Source: JACIWG01 sp049969935
Lineage (GTDB): Archaea; Thermoproteota; Nitrososphaeria; JACIWG01
DNA length: 40,581 nt
Direction: 5' to 3'
Assembly (NCBI GenBank): GCA_049969935.1
Contig: JBMFNX010000011.1
Coordinates: 1 to 40,581, forward strand
Shown here in pieces: positions 6,281 through 13,053 of this stretch (positions within the stretch are counted from its first letter, which is position 1; each line of letters starts with the position of its first letter). Below the pieces are notes generated by a model. That model did not search any database. It was not told the DNA's origin and was given only the letters and a program-made list of their open reading frames with translations. The translations under genes and the position numbers were made by a program.

Positions 6281-7024
6281 TTAGATTTTGCCACATACGG
6301 GGCAATTTTCTAACCTGCTTACGGTCACATGTAGAAAATCCATGTTTGTTCCATCGAAAACAAGCAGTTTACCTACTAGTGGTTCACCTACACCAACTAT
6401 TATCTTAACTGTCTCCATCACCTGCATTGACGCCATTATAGCTGGCGTTGCACCTAAAACAGGAAATGGGCTTACCTCAGTAGGCTCTAATGGTAGTAGA
6501 CATTTTAGGCACGGCCCCTTACCAGGTATTATTGTCATCAGTCTTCCCTCTAACCCGTAGACGGCAGCGTGAACAAAAGGCTTTTTTAATTTCACGCAAG
6601 CCTCGTTTAGCAGGAATCTTGTTTTAAAGTTGTCCATACCGTCTACTACAACATCAACTCTTTTCACTAAATCGTAAACGTTCTTTTCGTCAATTTCATC
6701 TACAATACCTTCCACTTCAACTTCAGGATTTAGTTTATGCAACTTCTCTAACGCTGACTCAACCTTTGTTTTGCCCACATCATCTGTCCAGTGTATTATT
6801 TGCCTGTTCAAGTTACTTAGTTCAACCCTTTCCCTGTCTATAAGAGTGAGTTTCCCCACTCCAGCAGCAGCAAGATATAAGGCTGCAGGTGAACCTAACC
6901 CACCCAGTCCAGCTACAAGAACCCGACTATTTTTTAATCTAATTTGGCCTTCAACACCGAACCCGGAAATTCTAATCTGCCTGTCATAGCGTAAAAGTTC
7001 CCTTTCATCAAGTTTCAATACCAT
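6281..7024 (-). CDS. E1-like ThiF/MoeB/HesA-family adenylating enzyme
   Basis: The 247-residue protein from ATG 7024 (a GTG at 7027 adds one residue) adenylates the C-terminal glycine of ubiquitin-like sulfur carriers such as ThiS, MoaD or SAMP. The Rossmann ATP site VAGLGGLGSP (39-48 from GTG), Asp64, and Arg75 in NLNRQ are present, as is the DGMDNFKTR segment. Structural zinc is bound by Cys173/Cys176 and Cys242/Cys245. The segment that carries the thioester-forming Cys in ThiF and MoeB here reads EVSPFPVLGATPAIMAS and has no Cys, so the enzyme probably adenylates without forming its own persulfide or thioester, as in part of the archaeal family. A TTTATAAATA box at about 7045-7055 fits leaderless transcription. 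A divergent gene starts at 7100. Confidence 0.88.
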   Translation of the reverse strand: MVLKLDERELLRYDRQIRISGFGVEGQIRLKNSRVLVAGLGGLGSPAALYLAAAGVGKLTLIDRERVELSNLNRQIIHWTDDVGKTKVESALEKLHKLNPEVEVEGIVDEIDEKNVYDLVKRVDVVVDGMDNFKTRFLLNEACVKLKKPFVHAAVYGLEGRLMTIIPGKGPCLKCLLPLEPTEVSPFPVLGATPAIMASMQVMETVKIIVGVGEPLVGKLLVFDGTNMDFLHVTVSRLENCPVCGKI

Positions 7025-7099
7025 CACCTTGCATACAATTTCATCATATTTATAAAAAATTTTTTAAACCAGTTAAACTTAAAATTTGTTGATGTAAAA
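7025..7099. promoter_or_regulatory. Divergent promoter region, E1-like gene / MTH1187-family gene
   Basis: The 75-base AT-rich spacer serves both directions. On the minus strand TTTATAAATA (about 7045-7055) is about 26 bases from ATG 7024. On the plus strand TTTTTAAACC (7061-7070) or GTTAAACTT (7072-7080) can act as the TATA box for the start at 7100. The ATAACASTGTTAT palindrome is not present here. Confidence 0.45.
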
Positions 7100-7393
7100 A
7101 TGACAGTTGTAGCTGACCTATCTATAATGCCTGTTGGAGAAGGAACAAGTTTAAGCAAGTATGTGAAAAGGGCTGTAGAGGAACTTAAAAGGTCTGGTTT
7201 AAAGGTTGACGTGGGCGCAATGTCTACTTCAGTTGAAGCTGAAACTACTGAAGAAATTTTCAAAGCATTCGAGAAAGCTAAGGAAGCGCTTTTTGAAATG
7301 GGTGCAAAAAGAGTATACATGGTTATTAAAATTGATGAACGAAGAGATAAACCAATTTCTATAGAAAGCAAGAAATCGGCAGTCCTAAAGTAG
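7100..7393 (+). CDS. MTH1187-family (UPF0045, COG0011) thiamine-binding-type protein
   Basis: This 97-residue ferredoxin-like alpha-beta protein matches the MTH1187/YkoF-like family over its full length. It opens with VVADLSIMPVGEGTSLSKYV, in which the PxG.G.SlS segment is the family hallmark, and contains VDVGAMSTSVEA before the amphipathic helix EIFKAFEKAKEALFEMGAKRV. Family members form tetramers that bind thiamine or a related small ligand; their cellular role is not settled. It is divergent from the E1-like gene. Since E1-like ThiF enzymes serve thiamine or molybdopterin sulfur chemistry, a loose thiamine link is possible. Translation starts at ATG 7100 with only a short or no leader. 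Confidence 0.88.
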   Translation: MTVVADLSIMPVGEGTSLSKYVKRAVEELKRSGLKVDVGAMSTSVEAETTEEIFKAFEKAKEALFEMGAKRVYMVIKIDERRDKPISIESKKSAVLK

Positions 7394-7501
7394 ACTATAT
7401 AAATGATAAAAAGTCTATGAAATTTTGTCAAATATATTTTATAATATGCTTGATTAAATTGCTGCTAAAGTAATAAAATTGTTAACATATACTATTGGCT
7501 T

Positions 7502-7792
7502 GAGCTCATGCGTCCTTGGCAAACGGCCAAGTTGGATGCGAAGGACAGGTCATGCGCATGCATCCTCCGCCCGGGAGGTGGATGATGGGAGCCCCCCTGT
7601 CCAGAGCATTCAACAAAGCCGTTTCCTCCCAAGGAAATGGGTTTCAAGTCCTCAAACGGACTACGAGCCGTGGTCTAGACAACTAGGCCACCGAAAGTGG
7701 ATGGGTTGACCTGAAGCTTTCGGTTAAAAACGGTGAGTAGAAAGGGCGAGGACAAGAAATCTGTTTCTGAGGGATAGTGGACGCATGGGCCC
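7502..7792 (+). ncRNA. Candidate structured noncoding RNA, about 290 nt
   Basis: By my count this segment is about 54% G+C inside clearly AT-rich flanks, and it contains no convincing coding frame. The ends pair: CATGCGTCC (7507-7515) with GGACGCATG (7779-7787), extended by three outer pairs. Inside are CTTGGC/GCCAAG (7515-7531), GGACAGG/CCTGTCC (7543-7549 with 7596-7602) enclosing a CCTCC/GGAGG hairpin (7564-7578), TTTCCT/AGGAAA (7622-7637), AGTCC/GGACT (7647-7662), GTGGTCTAG/CTAGGCCAC (7670-7691) and AGAAA/TTTCT (7755-7768). A TATA-like taataaaa lies near 7470-7477, about 26 bases before the closing helix, and T-rich sequence follows at 7801. I looked for the RNase P CR-I/CR-V and SRP helix-8 signatures and did not find them, so identity is open: a divergent RNase P or SRP RNA, or a novel RNA. 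Confidence 0.65.
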
Positions 7793-7800
7793 TCTACAAA

Positions 7801-7817
7801 AATTTTTCTCTTTTTCA
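7801..7817 (+). terminator. T-rich terminator after the candidate RNA
   Basis: AATTTTTCTCTTTTTC follows the closing helix by about ten bases. T-runs of this kind end transcription in archaea. It also lies just past the stop of the convergent padR gene (7829). Confidence 0.5.
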
Positions 7818-7828
7818 CTGTTTAGATT

Positions 7829-8215
7829 CTATATTAATGTTATATTTTTACATGCATTTTCTAGATCCTGCATAAGATTTTGGTCTTCAGTTATTTCAGC
7901 ATACAGCTTTAATATCGTCAATATTTTCAAGATATCCTTTTTAGACGATCTCACCATATTTTCAAGCTCCTCTTTCCCTCTTGATGTTATTATGTACTTT
8001 GGATACCTTTCTTCTTCCACTTTCAATTTTTTCAAGAATCCCTTTGACTCAAGTTCGTTTGTTAAGTAATATATTGATCCCGGGCTCGGTCTCCATATTC
8101 CACCAGTCCTCTCACCTATTCTTTCGATTAATTTTGTTGCTGAAAGAGGTGCTCTCGACGCTTCTTTTAGAATTAGGGCCTTAAGCAAGCCTGGCGGCGC
8201 ATTTATTACAGCCAT
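7829..8215 (-). CDS. PadR-family transcriptional regulator
   Basis: The 128-residue protein from ATG 8215 has the PadR winged-helix layout: an N-terminal LLKALILKEASRAPLSATKLIERI, the recognition-helix segment GIWRPSPGSIYYLTNELESKGFL, then a beta wing (RYPKYIITSRGKEEL) and a C-terminal dimerisation helix. The P-S-P-G-S-I-Y motif is diagnostic. A GTG at 8236 would add seven residues, but the TTTTATAT box (about 8239-8246) lies about 26 bases before ATG 8215, which supports the shorter, leaderless form. PadR proteins usually repress transporters or stress genes; no target is evident here. It is convergent with the candidate structured RNA. Confidence 0.85.
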   Translation of the reverse strand: MAVINAPPGLLKALILKEASRAPLSATKLIERIGERTGGIWRPSPGSIYYLTNELESKGFLKKLKVEEERYPKYIITSRGKEELENMVRSSKKDILKILTILKLYAEITEDQNLMQDLENACKNITLI

Positions 8216-8503
8216 AGGAAATATTTTCTCTAACACAATATAAAAGGGTTTTTTAGCTTTATATCAATCATTTTACATCTATTCTATTAGTTCTGTTATT
8301 TTGGTACAATAAGTACGATATGGTTCAACTACAATATACCAGTATCCTGCAAGCCATCAAAATATAATATTGTTACACTTTTTGTGAACCTGTGCAAGAA
8401 GCTGTCAGGGGATAGAATAGCCATATAGTTCTTGCTAAAGACCATTTCTGAAACTTTTTTACAAAAACTTATACCCTTCCAAAACTATAGTGTTCGAGAG
8501 TAT

Positions 8504-8731
8504 ATGGTTAGAGCCTTCATTATGTTAAATGTGGACTATGGGTTTGAGAAGAAGGTTTTAGAAGAATTAAAGGACATGAAGGATGTTGTCGAAGCACATC
8601 ATGTTGAAGGAGTATACGATGTTATTGTAGTGGTTGAAGCTGAAGAACTGGATAGGCTTAGGAAAACGATTTCAAAGATAAGGAATATGGAAAACGTCTG
8701 CTACACGCTCACAATGATAGCCACAGAATAA
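8504..8731 (+). CDS. Stand-alone Lrp/AsnC ligand-binding (RAM) domain protein
   Basis: This 75-residue protein from ATG 8504 consists only of the regulation-of-amino-acid-metabolism (RAM) domain of the Lrp/AsnC family, a ferredoxin-like fold: MVRAFIMLNVDYGFEKKVLEEL, then VVEAHHVEGVYDVIVVVEAE, then a C-terminal strand. It lacks a DNA-binding HTH. Such small proteins (SMALP type) bind amino acids or co-assemble with full Lrp regulators. A TTATA box at 8469-8473 is compatible with a short leader and argues against longer in-frame starts upstream (8432), which would place translation before the promoter. It is not in an operon. The ligand is unknown. Confidence 0.85.
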   Translation: MVRAFIMLNVDYGFEKKVLEELKDMKDVVEAHHVEGVYDVIVVVEAEELDRLRKTISKIRNMENVCYTLTMIATE

Positions 8732-8997
8732 TATTATTTCAAAAAAGATGTTAACCAATATACTAAATATCATCACTTGTCATGCGATTATGGGAAGAGA
8801 AAATTTTTTATGCAGTCAAGAGTTTTCAACTTCAAATATTACAAAAATATATTGTATTTTCAAAACTTTTCTCAACCATCGCCTACTAGATTTTTAGGTT
8901 CCATCAAAGAGTCTTTAAAGAATGTAACAAAAGTTTTGGAATACTCTTGAACACATTTTCTAATAACGTTTAAATACTTTAGCTCAGACATAACATT

Positions 8998-9651
8998 TTG
9001 GAGACTATGTCAGAGAAGCTTAAAAGAGAGTTCATAGAGTTGCTTGAAAAGGATACTGAATTCCGTTACATTGTAGCAGGCTTTCTAGGCTTATCAGAGA
9101 TCCTTAAAAGGCTTGATAGGCTCGAGGAGGGACAGAACAGGCTATGGGAAAGCCAGAATAGGTTGTGGGAGGAGGTTAAGAGTTTGAGAGAGGAAGAGAA
9201 TAGGCTTTGGAGGGAGGTTAATAGAATGAGAAAATATATGGTTTCAGGTTTCAGAGACATTAAATCTTCTATAGGTGTAGCGTTCGAAACTCATGCAGCA
9301 TCTTTTCTAGAGATGATGTTGGAGGACATGGGCTACCCAGAGGCAAGGGTTGGAAAGAAAACATTAGTATACGATGGTGAGGCAATAGAAATAAACCTAT
9401 TCTGCGAAAAGCCCCTCCTAGTAGGGGAAGCGACAGTAAGTGTGAAAACAGTTGAAGAAGCTGAGAAAGAAGTTGAAAAGCTTTTAAAACATGCTAGGGT
9501 TGTGGAGGAAAAATATGGTAAACCAGAAATAATAATACTGTCCATAGCAAGGCCCACAAAAGAAGTCTCAGAAACATTAAAAACTCTAGCAGAAAAACAT
9601 GGCATAAAACTAGTGCTTGGAAAAGAAATTGAAGAAGCCCTAGCAATATAA
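8998..9651 (+). CDS. Coiled-coil protein, DUF3782/COG5493-like, PD-(D/E)XK-type fold
   Basis: The 217-residue protein has an N-terminal helical region, then a coiled coil (about 35-80) with repeated RLWE-type units (NRLWESQNRLWEEV, ENRLWREVNRM), then a C-terminal alpha-beta domain (about 95-217). This matches archaeal COG5493 proteins, whose C-terminus is assigned to the PD-(D/E)XK nuclease superfamily. Here the core reads AIEINLFCEKPLLVGEATVSV: the usual Asp is Asn and the E-x-K Lys is Thr, so nuclease activity may be lost. A TTTAAATA box at 8969-8976 is about 26 bases before TTG 8998; ATG 9007, preceded by GGAG, is an alternative start. Function is unknown; these genes are often multicopy and mobile-like in hyperthermophilic archaea. 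Confidence 0.75.
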   Translation: METMSEKLKREFIELLEKDTEFRYIVAGFLGLSEILKRLDRLEEGQNRLWESQNRLWEEVKSLREEENRLWREVNRMRKYMVSGFRDIKSSIGVAFETHAASFLEMMLEDMGYPEARVGKKTLVYDGEAIEINLFCEKPLLVGEATVSVKTVEEAEKEVEKLLKHARVVEEKYGKPEIIILSIARPTKEVSETLKTLAEKHGIKLVLGKEIEEALAI

Positions 9652-9823
9652 TTGTTCGAAAGCATTAAGCCCAGATCCATTAGCTACATTTCTCAGGCCA
9701 ATGAAAAAACTCTAATATTCGGGGAAAATGTTCAAGCGGCTTAAGGTAATTTTCTCATTTTACGGCAAGGCATTTCGCAATTAAACGGTTACACGCTTTC
9801 TTGTCACTTTTCTGTAACGAGTT

Positions 9824-11344
9824 TTATTCCACTTGCAATAGCCTTTCACAGTATTCTCTTGAGCCTCTATATGCTTCTTTAAAAATTTCAAAATATTTCC
9901 TATACACTTTAACATTTTCTTGTTTGGGCTCATGTACTTCTTCATCTTTTACAAGCTTTTCTGACGCGTCTTCCATGCTCTTATAGTCTCCGACAGCTAT
10001 TCCAGCCAATATTGCTGCACCTAAAGCAGAGGCTTCCTCAACATTAGTTTTAACAACCTTCTTCTCGAATATGTCGCTTACTATTTGTCTCCATAGGCGT
10101 GATCTTGCCCCCCCTCCACTTATCTTGATCACCTCTATTCTTGTATGCTCTTCCAAGGCGTCAGCTATCCACTTTATAGTAAAAGTTACTCCTTCTATCA
10201 TCGATCTAATAATATGTCCCTTTCCGTGTCCTAGGCTTAATCCGAACAGCATTCCTCTAACGTACGGGTCTCTTATTGGAAACCTTTCACCTGACATGAA
10301 TGGTAGAAACATTAGGCTGTCGCATCCGGCTTTAACCTTTTCAGCCTCTTCATCCAAAAGCTTGTAGACGTCGATTCCCAATTCTGCCGCCTTCTCCTTC
10401 TCTTTTTCAGCGAAATTGTCTCTGTACCATCTTAAAACGATTCCACAGTTGTTTACTGCACCACCGCAGAGCCAGTGTCTTGAAGCAACATAGTAGCAAA
10501 AGAATCTCATTTTACCATCATCCCATATTGGTTTTCTTGCTACGACTCTAACAGCTCCACTTGACCCCAAGTTTACTGCACAAACTCCCTCTTTAACTGC
10601 ACCAAGCCCAACATTAGATAGTGCACCATCAGACGCTCCTAATGCAACAGGCACTCCTTCATTTAAACCAAGTTCTCCAGCAGCATTTTTAGGTAATCTT
10701 TCAAAAACTTTGTCACCTTCAACCAGTTTTGGAAGATAGTCTTCGTCTACTCCAACAGCCTCCAAGATCTTTTCATCCCATTTGATAGAATTTATGTTTA
10801 GAAGCTGTGAGCCTGAAGCAAGTGATGGGTTGGTGTAATAGTCTCCAAATAATCTAAAGATCACGTAATCTTGTGCTGTTAAAATCTTTTTGCATTGGGA
10901 AAAAATTTCAGGAAGATTTTCTTTAACCCAAAGTATTTTTGGCGCAATATATACAAACAGTGGCGGGCATCCTGTTCTCTTATAAATTTCTTCTGCACCC
11001 AACATTTTCTCAAGCTTTTTAGCCTGTTCTCCAGCCCTTACATCAACCCATGGAATAAGTTTCGTTAACGGCTTACCATTTTTATCAAAGCAGCATAGGC
11101 CATGCATTTGTCCAGAAAAGCCTATTGCCTTAACACGTTCTCCAACATGTTTTGTTACAGCCTTCACAGCCTTCAGGGTGGAATTGTATAGTTCTTCAGG
11201 GTCCTGTTCAGCCCAACTTGGTCTAGGATGGTCAACTCTAACTTCAATCTTTGACTCACTAACTATAGCACCGTTCTCGTTGAAGGCGAAGGCTCTAACG
11301 GCTGTTGTGCCAATGTCTATTCCCAGCAAAATATCTCTCTCCAA
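9824..11344 (-). CDS. FGGY-family carbohydrate kinase (gluconokinase- or xylulokinase-like)
   Basis: The 506-residue two-domain kinase has the ATPase-fold phosphate-1 motif LLGIDIGTTAVRAFAF at residues 6-21, the WAEQDPEELY segment, the substrate-side GQMHGLCCFD, and the adenosine-side motif VIKISGGGARSRLWRQI with a following Asp. The stretch GASDGALSNVGLGAVKEG and the segment GGAVNNCGIVLRWYRDNF are closer to FGGY gluconokinases than to most xylulokinases, but I would not fix the sugar from sequence alone. It would phosphorylate a sugar or sugar acid with ATP in the cytoplasm. The start is TTG 11344, with GTGAT just upstream. It is alone on the minus strand, not in an operon with a transporter or dehydrogenase. 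Confidence 0.85.
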   Translation of the reverse strand: MERDILLGIDIGTTAVRAFAFNENGAIVSESKIEVRVDHPRPSWAEQDPEELYNSTLKAVKAVTKHVGERVKAIGFSGQMHGLCCFDKNGKPLTKLIPWVDVRAGEQAKKLEKMLGAEEIYKRTGCPPLFVYIAPKILWVKENLPEIFSQCKKILTAQDYVIFRLFGDYYTNPSLASGSQLLNINSIKWDEKILEAVGVDEDYLPKLVEGDKVFERLPKNAAGELGLNEGVPVALGASDGALSNVGLGAVKEGVCAVNLGSSGAVRVVARKPIWDDGKMRFFCYYVASRHWLCGGAVNNCGIVLRWYRDNFAEKEKEKAAELGIDVYKLLDEEAEKVKAGCDSLMFLPFMSGERFPIRDPYVRGMLFGLSLGHGKGHIIRSMIEGVTFTIKWIADALEEHTRIEVIKISGGGARSRLWRQIVSDIFEKKVVKTNVEEASALGAAILAGIAVGDYKSMEDASEKLVKDEEVHEPKQENVKVYRKYFEIFKEAYRGSREYCERLLQVE

Positions 11345-11427
11345 CTAATATCACATCCTAACATGTTGGATTCTTTAGTAAATTAACTTTAAAATATTTT
11401 TTAGTAACCAAATTTTAACCATATACC

Positions 11428-11643
11428 ATGGGTGAACAGCTTCCCGAGTTCGTTTGTGAAGTTTGTGGGTTTAGAATGCCTGTTCCAATACATCATGGTG
11501 TACCCATGAGGCCTATTAAGGAAGGTTTTATTAAAAAGAAGGTTGTTAAAATAGAATGTGAATCATGCGATTTCTCACAGCCTATACCTGTACACTGTGG
11601 TAAGCCAATGTCATATGTTGGAGAAAAAAGGAAGAAAAGATAA
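11428..11643 (+). CDS. Duplicated zinc-ribbon microprotein
   Basis: This 71-residue protein is built from two copies of one unit. Copy 1 (about 9-30) reads VCEVCGFRMPVPIHHGVPM and copy 2 (about 42-63) ECESCDFSQPIPVHCGKPM, both C-E-x-C-x-F-x-x-P-x-P-x-H-x-G-x-P-M. Each CxxC plus the His/Cys of the H-x-G turn could supply ligands for one zinc or iron (rubredoxin-like knuckle). A basic tail (GEKRKKR) follows. A TTTAAAATATTTT box (about 11388-11400) suggests a short leader before ATG 11428. I do not know a named function; small metal-knuckle proteins of this type are common in archaea. It is divergent from the FGGY kinase and convergent with the acyl-CoA synthetase gene. Confidence 0.7.
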   Translation: MGEQLPEFVCEVCGFRMPVPIHHGVPMRPIKEGFIKKKVVKIECESCDFSQPIPVHCGKPMSYVGEKRKKR

Positions 11644-11648
11644 AAATT

Positions 11649-13040
11649 TTATCTCCTAAATCTTTTTCCGAAAAGGTAAAGTGCATGTGCTGCTCTAGCA
11701 CACTGTTCCGGCGTTTGATATACTGGAAAACCGCACCTTTTAAGAAATTTTACACTAGCACCTGAGGGGTTAACAATAGAAAATATTATTGGTTTCTCAT
11801 ACTCTTTTCTTATTTTACAGAATCCTGTCACGGTCTCCATTTCCTCCTTTAAAGCTTCGGCAGAATCTATTAAACCAAATGTTGGTGAAACCACCACAAT
11901 ATCAATATACTCTTTATCTAAAAGTATTTCAGCTACATTCAAATAAACTTGGCTTCTTAAATCTCCTGCCGTATCAATAGGATTCAATGGTTCACTCGCA
12001 TGCGGCATAAGCATGCTCTTGATCTTTGCTCTCGTGTCCTCGTCAAGGACTGGAATTTCTAGTCCAAGCTCATATGCAACATCAGATAATGAAACACATA
12101 ATCCTCCACTCGATGATATAACACCAAGCCTATTTCCATGGGCTGGAGGCTGCCCTTCTAGGGCATACGCGTACTCAAATAGATGTCGTGACTCTAGAAC
12201 CCTGATTGCCTCAATTTTTTCGAAGACAGCATCATATATTCTATCGTTTCCAGCAAGTGAGGCCGTATGCGATAATGCAACCCTTGCACCTGTAGGGCTT
12301 CTTCCAACCTTATACACAACTATCGGCTTTAGCGAACTTTTCGAGCATACTTCAATAAATTTCCTTCCATCTCTTATACCCTCGATATAGAGTGCTATAA
12401 CCCTAGTATTTTCATCCTGCAACAAATATTCTATGACCTCGTGAACTTTTACATCAGATTGGTTTCCAACGTTAACGAAGAAGCTGAATCCAATATCCTC
12501 CATGTTCGCGATTGAAAACAGTTGGCCGCCAAAATATCCACTTTGTGACACAAACGCAATATGTCCAGGCTTGGGCACGAAGGAGGTGAAGGTTGCGTTC
12601 ATGTTCATTGCAGCAGAATATACGCCCATTGTGTTCGGCCCCAAAATTCTAAACCCATACTTTCTCGCAATGTTAACAAGTTCTCTTTCCATCTCTTCAC
12701 CGCTCTTTCCCGTTTCACTAAATCCTCCTGAAATTATTATCGCCCCCCTTACACCCTTTCTCCCACATTCTTTAAGCACGTCTGGAACTGAAGGTGCTGG
12801 TATGGCAATGTATGCGCATTCAACATCATCTTTAACGTCTAAAATGGAACTGTAGCATTTGATTCCATAAACTTCTTTAATCTTTGGGTTTACTGGATAA
12901 ACTTTTCCCCTGTAACCCTTTTCAATAAGATTTTTTAAGACAACATTTCCCCATTTTCTCTCATCATGTGATGCTCCAATTAAGGCTATACTTTTAGGCT
13001 TAAGTATGGGGTCAAGTTCTTCAAAAACTTTTTCAGCCAT
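11649..13040 (-). CDS. acdA: ADP-forming acyl-CoA (acetyl-CoA) synthetase, alpha subunit
   Basis: The 463-residue protein from ATG 13040 has the alpha-subunit layout: CoA-binding Rossmann domain (about 8-135, with IALIGASHDERKWGNVV), then two ligase-CoA domains. The phosphorylated catalytic His lies in RVALSHTASLAG (His258), preceded by SPTGAR, and LGPNTMG is also conserved. The enzyme makes ATP from acyl-CoA, ADP and phosphate, the usual archaeal energy step after pyruvate oxidation. The ATP-grasp beta subunit is not fused and not in the window, so it must be elsewhere. The gene follows porAB by 13 bases when started at 13040; a longer start at 13079 would overlap porAB. Acyl substrate range is not readable, but the context favours acetyl-CoA. 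Confidence 0.9.
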   Translation of the reverse strand: MAEKVFEELDPILKPKSIALIGASHDERKWGNVVLKNLIEKGYRGKVYPVNPKIKEVYGIKCYSSILDVKDDVECAYIAIPAPSVPDVLKECGRKGVRGAIIISGGFSETGKSGEEMERELVNIARKYGFRILGPNTMGVYSAAMNMNATFTSFVPKPGHIAFVSQSGYFGGQLFSIANMEDIGFSFFVNVGNQSDVKVHEVIEYLLQDENTRVIALYIEGIRDGRKFIEVCSKSSLKPIVVYKVGRSPTGARVALSHTASLAGNDRIYDAVFEKIEAIRVLESRHLFEYAYALEGQPPAHGNRLGVISSSGGLCVSLSDVAYELGLEIPVLDEDTRAKIKSMLMPHASEPLNPIDTAGDLRSQVYLNVAEILLDKEYIDIVVVSPTFGLIDSAEALKEEMETVTGFCKIRKEYEKPIIFSIVNPSGASVKFLKRCGFPVYQTPEQCARAAHALYLFGKRFRR

Positions 13041-13053
13041 AAAATTTTTCACT

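Noticed and set aside
7024..7431. 135-codon minus-strand frame opposite the MTH1187-family gene
   Set aside because: The plus-strand protein is a clear family match over its whole length; the antisense frame is low-complexity and overlaps the divergent promoter.
7638..7662. tRNA T-arm-like sequence GGGTTTCAAGTCC
   Set aside because: The closing pair is mismatched, no D-arm or anticodon arm of correct spacing exists, and the segment fits the larger fold as AGTCC/GGACT.
7479..7709. 76-codon plus-strand frame inside the GC-rich segment
   Set aside because: Its translation resembles no protein and it covers only part of the self-pairing structure. High G+C and paired ends favour RNA.
7502..7792. 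Naming the structured RNA as RNase P RNA or SRP RNA
   Set aside because: The conserved blocks I know (CR-I and CR-V of RNase P; the GGAAG...AGCAGCC helix-8 motif of SRP) are not visible, so a name would be a guess.
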